A stretch of 64,000 nt of DNA from JBFHFS01 sp041583495 (GTDB taxonomy: Bacteria > Bacteroidota > Bacteroidia > Bacteroidales > Marinilabiliaceae): positions 35,122 to 99,121 of the forward strand of contig JBFHFS010000011.1 in assembly GCA_041583495.1 (NCBI GenBank), given 5' to 3'. A program made the translations under genes and the position numbers. The notes under the pieces are model-generated. The model ran no database searches. It was not told the origin of the DNA and saw only the letters and a program-made list of their open reading frames with translations. Shown here piece after piece: positions 27,687 to 35,860 of the stretch. Numbering within the stretch: the first letter of the stretch is position 1; each line of letters opens with the position of its first letter.

Positions 27687-29399
27687 TTAATTTGATTCAA
27701 TGGAATAAATTGCATAGCTCGTCCCCTTCATGTTTAACGCAACTTGACCTTTCCCTGCCGTGTTAACACTGGTTCCAGATTCATACTTCTCTTTCAATTG
27801 TTGTTTATCGGGAAAAGGAATTTTTAGACTGACAGATTCTCCACTTGGGTTAACGCATATGAGAAGTTCATTGTCTCCTGATTTTCGCTTATATACAAGC
27901 GGGTATTTGTTCTTCTCTGCATAAATAACTTCCACCTCTGCATCTGCACGCAGTGCGGGATTCTCTTGTTTTAAATTAATGAGGGAACGGGTAAAATTCA
28001 ACATTGAACGCTTATTATTTTCCTGCTTCTCTACATTGGGGCGCTTAGGGTTTGGATCTATAGGTAAATATAGTTCTTCTGATTTTCCATCAGAGAAACC
28101 GGCATTTTCGCCTCTGGTCCACTGCATGGGTGTACGTGATCCGGCCCTGTTTGCATACCTTCCGCCAAAAAAATTTGAAGGAAACACACTCCCCTCTATA
28201 TCCGGCAAACGGGTCTCGATATATTTCATGCCTATTTCATCGCCATAATAAATAAAGGGTATCGCCTTCCAGGTTAAGAAAAAGACCAATGCAACCTTTA
28301 ATTCCTCTTCGGTTTGCCTGGTACCGCTTCTCAAACGCTGAAAATCATGGTTAGAAGTCGGCAGCGCAATCAATCCTTTACCCTCAATTTCTTTCTGCTG
28401 GTCGGTAAAATTGGTGATGAATTCCAAAGCGTTACCTTTTCCTGTTTTGGAAAAGAAGGGAATGCCGTCATAAGTCAATACGACGTTCTCTTTTTCAAAG
28501 AACATAGATTTGTAGCCCTTCACACCAAAGTGCATCATAAAGTCAACCATAAAGCCTGATTTGATGGCATAAGCAGGCTCGCTCCATTCGGCAATTAATA
28601 CACCTTCAGGGTATTTGGCCGAAAACCACGAACGGATATTCCCCCATAGCTTAAAGGTCTCCACAAATCCTTCATCGTTTTTCACCAAAGAAGAAGCCAT
28701 ATCCACGCGGAAGCCATCAGCCCCTTTGTCCATCCAAAATGCAATGATGGATTTGAGTTCTTCGCGCATGGCGGTTGGACCCGGGGCATCGGTTGATTGC
28801 TCCCATGGATGATCCGGATCAGGGTTGGCATAACCGTAGTTAAGAGCAGGTTGTGTGGCAAAAAAGTTTTTTAAAAAGGCTCCGTCACGGGCATATTCTC
28901 CTAACTCGAACCATGTAGGCTGCTTGCTTCTGGAATCCGTCCAAATATAGCGGTCGGCATATTTGCCTGTATCGGCCGCCGAAGAACTTTTGAACCATTT
29001 ATGCTCAATGGATGTATGACCTGCCACCAGATCCAGAATAACTTTTAAATCCTTATTGTGGGCATTCGATATCAGGTTTTCCATATCCTTGTTGGTCCCG
29101 TAACGAGGGGCAATTTTGTAATAATCAACTACATCATAACCTGCATCGAAAAAGGTAGATTCAAAACAGGGATTCAGCCAAATGGCATTAACCCCCAACG
29201 ATTTTACATAAGTTAGTTTTGACATTATACCTTTCAAATCACCAATTCCATCTCCGTCGGAATCTTTAAAACTCTGTGGATAAATTTGATAAACCACCGC
29301 GTTGTTAAGCCATTGTGGATAATCCCAAACCTCTTGAGACGCCGCAGTGTTCATCACTCCACTTAATAGGCATAGAATTAAAAAATGCATCCTTTTCAT
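27687..29399 (-). CDS. Glycoside hydrolase family 13 (alpha-amylase superfamily)
   Basis: The product has 570 residues with a signal peptide (1-21). GH13 motifs in order: AIWLNPCFES and DVVDYYKIAPRYGT; ILDLVAGHTS (region I); GFRVDMASS with nucleophile Asp233 (region II); LIAEWSEP with acid/base Glu271 (region III); TSNHDFQR with Asp352 (region IV). The opening VVYQIYPQSFKDSDGDGIGD is typical of oligo-1,6-glucosidase, trehalose-synthase-like and related exo-acting subfamilies, so it may act on short alpha-glucans in the periplasm. It has an unusual Ala-Gly-His in region I where Asn-His is common. It is a lone gene; the nearest tRNA genes are convergent in orientation with nothing shared. Confidence 0.92.
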   Translation of the reverse strand: MKRMHFLILCLLSGVMNTAASQEVWDYPQWLNNAVVYQIYPQSFKDSDGDGIGDLKGIMSKLTYVKSLGVNAIWLNPCFESTFFDAGYDVVDYYKIAPRYGTNKDMENLISNAHNKDLKVILDLVAGHTSIEHKWFKSSSAADTGKYADRYIWTDSRSKQPTWFELGEYARDGAFLKNFFATQPALNYGYANPDPDHPWEQSTDAPGPTAMREELKSIIAFWMDKGADGFRVDMASSLVKNDEGFVETFKLWGNIRSWFSAKYPEGVLIAEWSEPAYAIKSGFMVDFMMHFGVKGYKSMFFEKENVVLTYDGIPFFSKTGKGNALEFITNFTDQQKEIEGKGLIALPTSNHDFQRLRSGTRQTEEELKVALVFFLTWKAIPFIYYGDEIGMKYIETRLPDIEGSVFPSNFFGGRYANRAGSRTPMQWTRGENAGFSDGKSEELYLPIDPNPKRPNVEKQENNKRSMLNFTRSLINLKQENPALRADAEVEVIYAEKNKYPLVYKRKSGDNELLICVNPSGESVSLKIPFPDKQQLKEKYESGTSVNTAGKGQVALNMKGTSYAIYSIESN

Positions 29400-29701
29400 C
29401 TTGATCTTTGGTTCTATAGTGTATTACATTAATTGTTTTCACTTTTCGGCAGCTCAATGAACATTCTCCCCCTTAGACAATCTGGTGTTTTACCCAAGTT
29501 CCCGTGAGGCATCAACTAAATCAAGCAAACCTTGCAGGTACCGGCTCGTTTTTTACAAAAGCAGTTTTATTCTTTAGGATGATGGCTTTGGCCGGGTAAA
29601 ACATTTCAAACCTAAGACCAACGATCACCGGGAAGATCGCTCCCATCGGTCGAAAAGAAACTTTTTCAACATAAACGTTCCCCTTCCGTTCCCTGCAAAA
29701 C
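29400..29701. other. Spacer upstream of GH13, no gene
   Basis: About 300 bases that I cannot assign. A minus frame here overlaps the tRNA-Leu gene and has no family features. No clear promoter was found for the GH13 gene. Confidence 0.4.
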
Positions 29702-29736
29702 AAAAAAAAACTCCCGACTACAAAGTAATCGGGAGT
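29702..29736 (-). terminator. Terminator of the tRNA-Leu/tRNA-Gly transcript
   Basis: On the minus strand, arms ACTCCCGA and TCGGGAGT with further pairing inside, followed by a run of nine T. It lies 8 bp past the tRNA-Leu 3' end. Confidence 0.9.
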
Positions 29737-29743
29737 TAAAAAG

Positions 29744-29827
29744 TGCCCAGGACTGGACTCGAACCAGCACGCCCTAACGAGCACCAGCCCCTCAAGCTGG
29801 CGTGTCTACCGATTTCACCACCTGGGC
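29744..29827 (-). tRNA. tRNA-Leu (anticodon GAG)
   Basis: 84 nt. Acceptor GCCCAGG pairs with CCTGGGC; anticodon stem CCAGC/GCTGG with loop TTGAGGG gives GAG; a long variable arm (class II) and GGTTCGAGTCC T arm are present. CCA is not encoded. It lies about 20 bp after tRNA-Gly on the same strand and shares a terminator. Confidence 0.95.
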
Positions 29828-29846
29828 GACACTAAAAACAATACTG

Positions 29847-29918
<72 letters not shown>

Positions 29919-29929
29919 GTTAACGGCTG

Positions 29930-29959
29930 CAAAGGTATAAATATTTTTAAATCCCAAAA
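29930..29959 (-). promoter_or_regulatory. Bacteroidota-type promoter of the tRNA-Gly/Leu transcript
   Basis: On the minus strand TACCTTTG (-7 element, TANNTTTG) at 29937-29930 lies 12 bp before tRNA-Gly, with TTTTG 17 bp further upstream as the -33 element. Spacing is slightly short of the usual 19-21. Confidence 0.7.
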
Positions 29960-30119
29960 CAGTTCCACAAGAAAAATTTCACCTGTCGCTTACTTTTATC
30001 CTCCTTTTTAAATGTTGGGGCGAACTTGTTTTGTTAAGTGGAACAATTTTCGCTTTTTTTCGTAATGCAGGTTACTGGCACCCATCAAAAGTGAGCCGAT
30101 AAAACCAAAAATAAATACC

Positions 30120-31577
30120 ATGGCATTAATCTTTGGCCTATTTGGGGGAAGTAAGTTCCCCAACACCCAAAAGTATGAATCCTCCCAAATGGCCCTGAAA
30201 GAGGATCTTGTACGGTTTAATGAATTTGAGGACTCCCCTCTTTTCAAAAGATATCTCGAATTGGATAATCTGGTGCATACCGGTGAATTTGAAAAGCGCG
30301 TGAACGAGCTAAAACGTAAGCGATTTAAAGACACCGAGCAGTATCGCCAATTAAAGCAATATGTGTCTCTTAAAAAGTCAGGCGATATTAAAACCTACCT
30401 GAGTTTTTCTAAATCGGGAAAGGCCGAAAAACTGGAAAAAATTCTCAACTCCGAATCGTATAAGAAATTCCAGGAACTGGAGGCTTATATCAATTCTCCT
30501 GAATTTTATAAAGAGAAAGCCCACGCTGAATTTAAATCCAGTGAAGCCTACACCAGGTGGCAAGGATATAAAGACCTGAAGAAAAACGGGGACATAAAAA
30601 TGGCCCAAAGCACCCTAAAGTCTTCGGCCTATAAAACCTATACTCACCTTACAGGCACCCCGCGAATACAGAACTTTTTCGACCTCGAAGCAGTAATCGA
30701 ATCCCAGGAATTCAGGGATTTCAAGCATTATATGGAAGATAAAAACCGCTTCAAGAACTCCGAGGAGGCCCGCACACTTAAGGAATTCAACGAATTGAAA
30801 AAAAACCAGGACATCCTGTGGTTCCTCAAAACAAAAAAAGAACAACCCTTTGAGACACTCAAACAGTGGGAGCTCACCTTCGAGGAGGATTTTGATGCCC
30901 CGCAACTGAATAAAGACACCTGGATGACAGGCTATTACTGGGGAAAGACGCTCATGAACGACTCCTATGTGCTGGAGGGTGAACATCAGTTTTACCGGGA
31001 TAAAAATATTGAGCTTCGGAATTCGTGCGCCAGAATTACGACCCAAAAAGAGAAGGTAGAAGGAAAGGTGTGGAGTCCGCAATGGGGATTTAGAACCGCT
31101 CCCTTTGATTACACTTCGGGCCTCATCAGCACAGGTCAGAGCTTCAGACAACAATACGGACGGTTCGAAGCCAAGGTGCGCTTCAATCAGGCTTTCCCCC
31201 TTACCCATGCCTTCTGGATGACCGGAGAACAAAAAACCCCGCACATCGATGTTTTTAAAACACTCTCACCCAAAGGGAACAAGATTGAGCCGGGCCTGTT
31301 TGCCACCACTCCTAAAAAAGAGATCACCCGAAAAACCACCCAGGTTAAAGGGGCCAAATTCCTCGATCACTTTTTTATCTATACCCTGGAATGGACCCCT
31401 GAGAAATTGATATGGAAAATTAATGGCGTGGAGGTGCACCGTGAAACACAAAACGTGCCTCAGGAACCCATGTACATGACCTTTTGCACCACCCTTCCAC
31501 AAGAGCCCAAAGAGGGTCAGTTGCCCTCGGTGCTGGAAATCGATTGGGTGAGATGTTATCAACACAAAACAAAGTAG
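30120..31577 (+). CDS. GH16-like protein with helical-repeat N-terminus and lost catalytic glutamates
   Basis: The product has 485 residues and no signal peptide. Residues about 30-240 are charged, helical and repetitive, with three variants of one short motif: LKKSGDIKTYL (84-94), LKKNGDIKMA (153-162) and LKKNQDILWFL (226-236). Residues about 250-480 match the GH16 concanavalin-like fold (ELTFEEDFDA, GRFEAKVRF, HFFIYTLEWTPEKLIWKINGVEV, LEIDWVRCY). Where active GH16 enzymes have E-x-D-x-x-E, this protein has HIDVFK (375-380): both glutamates are replaced, by His375 and Lys380. It is therefore probably a glycan-binding or structural protein, not a hydrolase. It is transcribed alone. Confidence 0.82.
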   Translation: MALIFGLFGGSKFPNTQKYESSQMALKEDLVRFNEFEDSPLFKRYLELDNLVHTGEFEKRVNELKRKRFKDTEQYRQLKQYVSLKKSGDIKTYLSFSKSGKAEKLEKILNSESYKKFQELEAYINSPEFYKEKAHAEFKSSEAYTRWQGYKDLKKNGDIKMAQSTLKSSAYKTYTHLTGTPRIQNFFDLEAVIESQEFRDFKHYMEDKNRFKNSEEARTLKEFNELKKNQDILWFLKTKKEQPFETLKQWELTFEEDFDAPQLNKDTWMTGYYWGKTLMNDSYVLEGEHQFYRDKNIELRNSCARITTQKEKVEGKVWSPQWGFRTAPFDYTSGLISTGQSFRQQYGRFEAKVRFNQAFPLTHAFWMTGEQKTPHIDVFKTLSPKGNKIEPGLFATTPKKEITRKTTQVKGAKFLDHFFIYTLEWTPEKLIWKINGVEVHRETQNVPQEPMYMTFCTTLPQEPKEGQLPSVLEIDWVRCYQHKTK

Positions 31578-31773
31578 AAAAGGTCCTGTTTGTACGCCCG
31601 GGGTAAGCCAAATTCGTTATCCGGCGACACTTTCAGGCTGAACCCACAGGCAGAAAAACAATTGAAGGGTTGTTTATCGGCAGATTATCCGTAAAGAGGA
31701 AATTCTGCGGTGAACGCCCTTTCTTACTTTTAGGATGTTTGTTATTGTGTTCACGGCGTAAGTTCTGCCTTAC

Positions 31774-32106
31774 TTAGTTGCCTACTGCAAAATTCAAAAT
31801 GAAATCATATCGTTGGGCTTGATCCTTAGTTGCTGAATTGATAAAGACTTCCATTTCTCTTATTACACGGTCTTCATCACTTTCATTTTCAGGAATGGCA
31901 GTAAGATTATTTTTACCACCGCTTAATCTCATAGCCATCCAATCTATCGGACAGCCCAAAACTTCTTCAATTTTATATCGAGTGGTGGCATGGGGAAAAT
32001 TTCGGCCCTGTTCAATATTGGATATTTGGCTCTGGGTCATATCTACCAAATCGGCTAATTGTGCCTGTGAAAGGTTCTTTATCGCCCGTGCTTTTATTAG
32101 TTTCAT
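31774..32106 (-). CDS. XRE-family helix-turn-helix regulator
   Basis: The product has 110 residues. The N-terminal half (residues 1-60) is a Cro/C1-type helix-turn-helix: KNLSQAQLADLVDMTQSQISNIEQGRNFPHATTRYKIEEVLGC (read in short segments: LSQAQLADLV, TQSQISNIEQG). The C-terminal 50 residues are polar and unassigned. It lies at the left edge of the AT-rich accessory block. There is no partner toxin in the adjacent sequence; the 3' neighbour is 196 bp away on the other strand. It could regulate the flanking AT-rich promoter region at 32.1-32.5 kb. Confidence 0.85.
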   Translation of the reverse strand: MKLIKARAIKNLSQAQLADLVDMTQSQISNIEQGRNFPHATTRYKIEEVLGCPIDWMAMRLSGGKNNLTAIPENESDEDRVIREMEVFINSATKDQAQRYDFILNFAVGN

Positions 32107-32526
32107 TTTACATTCTGTTTATGTTATATGGTAAAATTAAATAAAATTTTCTTGGATGGCAATAGCAGGGTAAATAATTATCCAATAAGTATTTAAAAAG
32201 CAATAAGTAATCTGGTTATAGATTTCTCTTATTATCATAAGTGTGTCCAATAAATGCAAGGTTTTTAGGTATTATTAAATAATAAAATAGACTGTTAGAT
32301 TTATTGGAAACTTATTGAAAATATTATTTGATAAGTTTGGATAGGATTTTATACCTTTATGAATGAATAAATTCCAAAAGGGGTTAGTAAAAATCTGGGA
32401 CTATTGATTTTTTACTAGTTGAGTACATTTATATTTTCGTAGGGATTAGGCTGCGAAACGAAAACAGCCACAGATAAAACAAAATTTAAATATTACTATT
32501 GAATTAATGAATTAAAAATCATCATT
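32107..32526. other. AT-rich intergenic region
   Basis: About 420 bases of very AT-rich sequence between the divergent XRE regulator and the DUF4468-like gene. No gene is visible. TATACCTTTATG near 32350 resembles a -7 element with one mismatch. Confidence 0.4.
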
Positions 32527-33081
32527 ATGAAAAAACTGATTTTATTAACTCTGATTGCATTAAGCACCATTTCTTATGGACAAAAAATCAATGTTACTCC
32601 TAATGGACTAAGAGATTTAAATGACAATGAAAAAACATTTGTAGTTATAAATGCTGAAGGTAAGTCTGCAAAGCAACTTTATGACAATGCTTTAAAGTAT
32701 ATAAATAAAAATTACAAAAGTCCTGATGATGTGGTAAAAGGTAAAACGGATGGTGAATACTTAAAATTTATAACCCATGTTGACAATTTTTTAGTTGTTA
32801 TTAATTCAGGAGCAAAAATTCCTATTAATGCTGATTATACAATTGAATTAAACTTTAAAGATGGAAAAGCAAAATTTGAGGTAATCGCTCTTGATATGTA
32901 TGCACAAAATGGCGGGTATAAAGTTATTTTTACTGGTGGGGCTTTTGATGGATACCCGATTTATAATAAAAAAGGTATTTTAAAAAGACCTGACACAAAA
33001 ACAGAAATTGAATCTTATTTCAATCAACAAATTAGTTCAATTACTGATTTCTTAATTGAAAAGAATGATGATAATTGGTAG
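32527..33081 (+). CDS. Exported DUF4468-like protein
   Basis: The product has 184 residues with a signal peptide (MKKLILLTLIALSTISYGQ, 1-19). The mature part resembles the DUF4468 group of Bacteroidota exported proteins (TBP-like fold): an alternating beta/alpha pattern with AKQLYDNALKYINKNY and YTIELNFKDGKAKFEV. Function unknown. Base composition is much more AT-rich than the neighbouring operons, as are the next genes, which suggests acquisition. It is followed after 14 bp by an attC-like hairpin (33095-33160). Confidence 0.6.
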   Translation: MKKLILLTLIALSTISYGQKINVTPNGLRDLNDNEKTFVVINAEGKSAKQLYDNALKYINKNYKSPDDVVKGKTDGEYLKFITHVDNFLVVINSGAKIPINADYTIELNFKDGKAKFEVIALDMYAQNGGYKVIFTGGAFDGYPIYNKKGILKRPDTKTEIESYFNQQISSITDFLIEKNDDNW

Positions 33082-33094
33082 AATAAAACTCAAC

Positions 33095-33160
33095 TGCTAA
33101 CAATTAGCCTCCAATTAAAGCGTTACTTGCATTCGCTTTACATTGGAGGTTATGTTGTGA
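33095..33160. repeat. attC-like imperfect hairpin
   Basis: Starts TGCTAAC and ends GTTGTGA, with long arms pairing CCTCCAAT...AAAGCG against CGCTTT...ATTGGAGG around an 11-base loop. Length 66 bp fits integron attC sites (about 57-141 bp). It lies right after a gene stop, as attC does. There is no T-run. No integron integrase is in the window, so this is a resemblance only. Confidence 0.5.
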
Positions 33161-33171
33161 ATTATCCACAG

Positions 33172-33359
33172 ATGAATAGCGACAATAAGATAAAACGATT
33201 TTCAAAAAGGTTTTGTTTTACGTCTTCAGAGGTTGGGATGATGTGCCTGGGGATTATCCTCTTCCATTAGTAAGGATTTTCCCTCCAATTCTTTTTGATA
33301 TTATTGGAATTGCTCTTTTATTTTCCGTTGTTAAAATGATTATTGAATATTTAATGTAA
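33172..33359 (+). pseudogene. Possible small membrane protein with a frameshift
   Basis: ATG at 33172 opens MNSDNKIKRFSKR; in the +1 frame from about 33210 a hydrophobic stretch follows (VRIFPPILFDIIGIALLFSVV then KMIIEYLM, stop TAA 33357-33359). One single-base change in the A-run near 33210 would join them into a 62-residue protein with one membrane helix. It could be a decayed gene, a sequencing error, or chance. It begins directly after the attC-like hairpin and ends 7 bp before the next gene. Confidence 0.3.
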
Positions 33360-33366
33360 TAGGAGA

Positions 33367-34425
33367 ATGGATAAAAAGTGGCCAGAGGTTCAAACTAGGC
33401 TTTGCATACAATCTGAGGGAAATGAAGATTATAAAATTAAAAATCCTAATTTAGCACCACGCATAGATGCTATAATTGAATTTCCATACGGTATTCCTTG
33501 CCAATTTGATGCTTTAGGGATGGAATTACCAATTACCATTGGCTCCAATAAGGGGATTATAGCCTTTCCAACTATTGATGATAACTTTCAAACTTTTTTT
33601 GACCCACATCCCGAGGAAGTTATGAATAGAGACTTACTTCCACCCAAAAGTGCTAATTTAAAAATTCCTTATGCTGAGGATTGGGGACATTTTGTAGATA
33701 ATTCAGGTAATTCAGACGTAAGAAGATGCCTTTTTTGGTTCCCTTGTATGTGGGATAATTATAGAGAAATAAGCTTGGGGATTAGTCAAATGACAAAGGA
33801 ATACTTTAATAGATTCACTTTATTTATGGAGTGTTTTTGGGAAAATTCCATTGGTGAAAATAGTTGTAAAGGCATGGAGATTGAACATCCTTATCAATAT
33901 TGGTTTATAAATAAAAAGGGTCGCATTATTGATGCTGAAAATGCCGAATCTCATCTTACCTTTATTGTTAGAGATCAAAGCTCTTTTATTTCTAAATCCA
34001 TTTTGGAGAAGTCAATTGATTATGCCAATAAAAACTTAAAGATTAGTGATGAACACATTTTATTAAGGGACGCTTATTATAACAGAAATAAGGAAGATTA
34101 TAGACGTGCAATATTAGATGCAACCACCGCAATTGAGATTTCTTTTACAAAAAGGATAAAAAAAGAATATTACAAACAGGAAAAGAATGAGGATTATGTA
34201 AATTCCAAATTTAAGCGCTATCCAAGTTTATCTGGTAGAATTAAATTATTAAAATCACTAAATATTGAATTGCCTGACTCAAAGGATATTACAATAATTG
34301 ATTTAGGAAATTTAAGGAATAGGGCTATTCATGCTGGAAAAATCCCTAATAGAACTGATACTAAAAAGGTAATTGATTACGCAATAATAATTCTTGAAAA
34401 ATTTAGCTCTATTTGTGAGAAATAA
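33367..34425 (+). CDS. Hypothetical protein with HEPN-like C-terminus
   Basis: The product has 352 residues, no signal peptide. AGGAG precedes the ATG closely, an unusual Shine-Dalgarno for this phylum. The N-terminal 220 residues are unassigned (aromatic rich, beta-type). The C-terminal part (about 225-352) is helical: LRDAYYNRNKEDYRRAILDATTAIEI and LGNLRNRAIHAGKIPN, which fits the HEPN superfamily (Rx4H: RNRAIH). HEPN domains are often RNases in defence and toxin systems, but some are inactive adaptors. No antitoxin is beside it. AT-rich like its neighbours. Confidence 0.55.
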   Translation: MDKKWPEVQTRLCIQSEGNEDYKIKNPNLAPRIDAIIEFPYGIPCQFDALGMELPITIGSNKGIIAFPTIDDNFQTFFDPHPEEVMNRDLLPPKSANLKIPYAEDWGHFVDNSGNSDVRRCLFWFPCMWDNYREISLGISQMTKEYFNRFTLFMECFWENSIGENSCKGMEIEHPYQYWFINKKGRIIDAENAESHLTFIVRDQSSFISKSILEKSIDYANKNLKISDEHILLRDAYYNRNKEDYRRAILDATTAIEISFTKRIKKEYYKQEKNEDYVNSKFKRYPSLSGRIKLLKSLNIELPDSKDITIIDLGNLRNRAIHAGKIPNRTDTKKVIDYAIIILEKFSSICEK

Positions 34426-34540
34426 AATATTAAGTGTCATAAACATGAAGGTCTGTAACCCTCTAAATTCCCCACCTCTTAACAGAAACTGCAATACAAT
34501 CTGCCGCGACTCATACAATTTACCGATATAATAAATAAGA

Positions 34541-35326
34541 ATGGAATCATTTATTAACATAGAAGAAGCTGATCTAGACAAGCCAATATACAGAATCGTG
34601 AATCTTGACTATGTAGTTGAGATGCTAAGGAACGATTCAAACATATTAGTATCTCCAAAATTATGGGATGATCCTTTTGAGAACATTTTAAGTCATGTTA
34701 AATTTAACGATGTTGCAAAAGATAGAGTTACGATGGCAAAGGATAATCTAACCTATCTTCAATGTTGGTCATATAGCTCTGAAAATGATCTTCTCTGGAG
34801 GGTTTATTCTCCAAAAGGAAATTCTGTTAGACTGAAAAGTACTCCTAGAAAATTATTTGAATGTTTGAATAAATCTAAAACAATTTTATCCATAAAGAAT
34901 AATCCCTCCATTATTGAATTTGATTCTATATTGGATTTGCCAGAATATGAAGGGATTGAGGTCTTTGTTGGAAATGTAATTTATCTAACTAAACCAGAAA
35001 TATACAGTTTCCTTAAAAACATTAACCATGTAAAATTTAAAGAATTAATTAGTTCTCTATTTATTAAACGCGAACCTTTCATTAATGAGAATGAATTTAG
35101 GATTGCATTATGGCATTGTGATACTTATAATCCGCATATATTTGAAATCAAAAGTGACTTTTTTGAATATCAATGTATTTTTAATGAATATATAGACGAA
35201 ATCGTATTTGATCCTCGACTTCCACAATATAAATATGAGGCTCTAAGTAAAACCTTATATGAGCTTGGGGCACAATGCACTATTGCGAAATCAGACATTT
35301 ATGAAATACCTTATATAGAAATATAA
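34541..35326 (+). CDS. DUF2971 family protein
   Basis: The product has 261 residues, cytoplasmic. It shows the DUF2971 pattern: an N-terminal segment YRIVNLDYVVEMLRNDSNIL, SPKLWDDPFEN (the family's conserved DPFE-type motif), then CWSYSSENDLLWRVYSPKGN and a C-terminal IVFDPRLP. Family members are common in mobile and defence-rich regions and their function is unknown. The gene is AT-rich and follows the HEPN-like gene after 115 bp. Confidence 0.8.
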   Translation: MESFINIEEADLDKPIYRIVNLDYVVEMLRNDSNILVSPKLWDDPFENILSHVKFNDVAKDRVTMAKDNLTYLQCWSYSSENDLLWRVYSPKGNSVRLKSTPRKLFECLNKSKTILSIKNNPSIIEFDSILDLPEYEGIEVFVGNVIYLTKPEIYSFLKNINHVKFKELISSLFIKREPFINENEFRIALWHCDTYNPHIFEIKSDFFEYQCIFNEYIDEIVFDPRLPQYKYEALSKTLYELGAQCTIAKSDIYEIPYIEI

Positions 35327-35860
35327 AGCTACGGTTAGTTTGATGGGAAGACTAGTATGATTAGCACAATATTTTTGTCGTTTGTCCTTTCATGCTACGA
35401 TAAAACCGCTTATAACCTTATCATGGTATAACAAGCCAGCCGCTAAAACGAGGAACAATGAAAAAATAATAGCCACGGGAAAAAGCAAAAATCCGATTTA
35501 AAAAATAGGCAAGTAAAAAACTGAATAATATTTGAGTTAATTCCTTACCTAATGCTATATTTGAGGAAACACCCGAAGCATAATTTAGATTGATTCATGT
35601 ACTTTAAACTCTATTTTATATGACTTTTTTACTCGCTTTTGTGCAGAAAATCCCTTAAATTCGTCAATGCGGTTTCTTTAGGCATTGGCTTGGAGAAAGA
35701 TTGAAGATGATTGTTGCAACTGACTCAAAAGAAACCATTTATACACAGGTAGCCTGAAGATGGTTATTGTTTTTCGTATCTGAATGATACCTTTCGACCG
35801 GAGACATTCGGGACCACCTCCCGACCCAACACAACGTTTTAACGCATTGGCTTTTTTTCT
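35327..35860. other. Long leader region before the SLC12-like gene
   Basis: No gene. It contains a strong promoter match (35531-35563), and two hairpins close to the SLC12-like start: GTATC/GATAC (35776-35790) and TCGGGA/TCCCGA (35808-35824). Confidence 0.5.
35531..35563 (+). promoter_or_regulatory. Bacteroidota-type promoter
   Basis: TTTG (35531-35534), 21-base spacer, TATATTTG (35556-35563): a full match to TTTG-N19-21-TANNTTTG. It is about 300 bp before the SLC12-like start, so it either makes a long leader or serves a small RNA. Confidence 0.6.
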
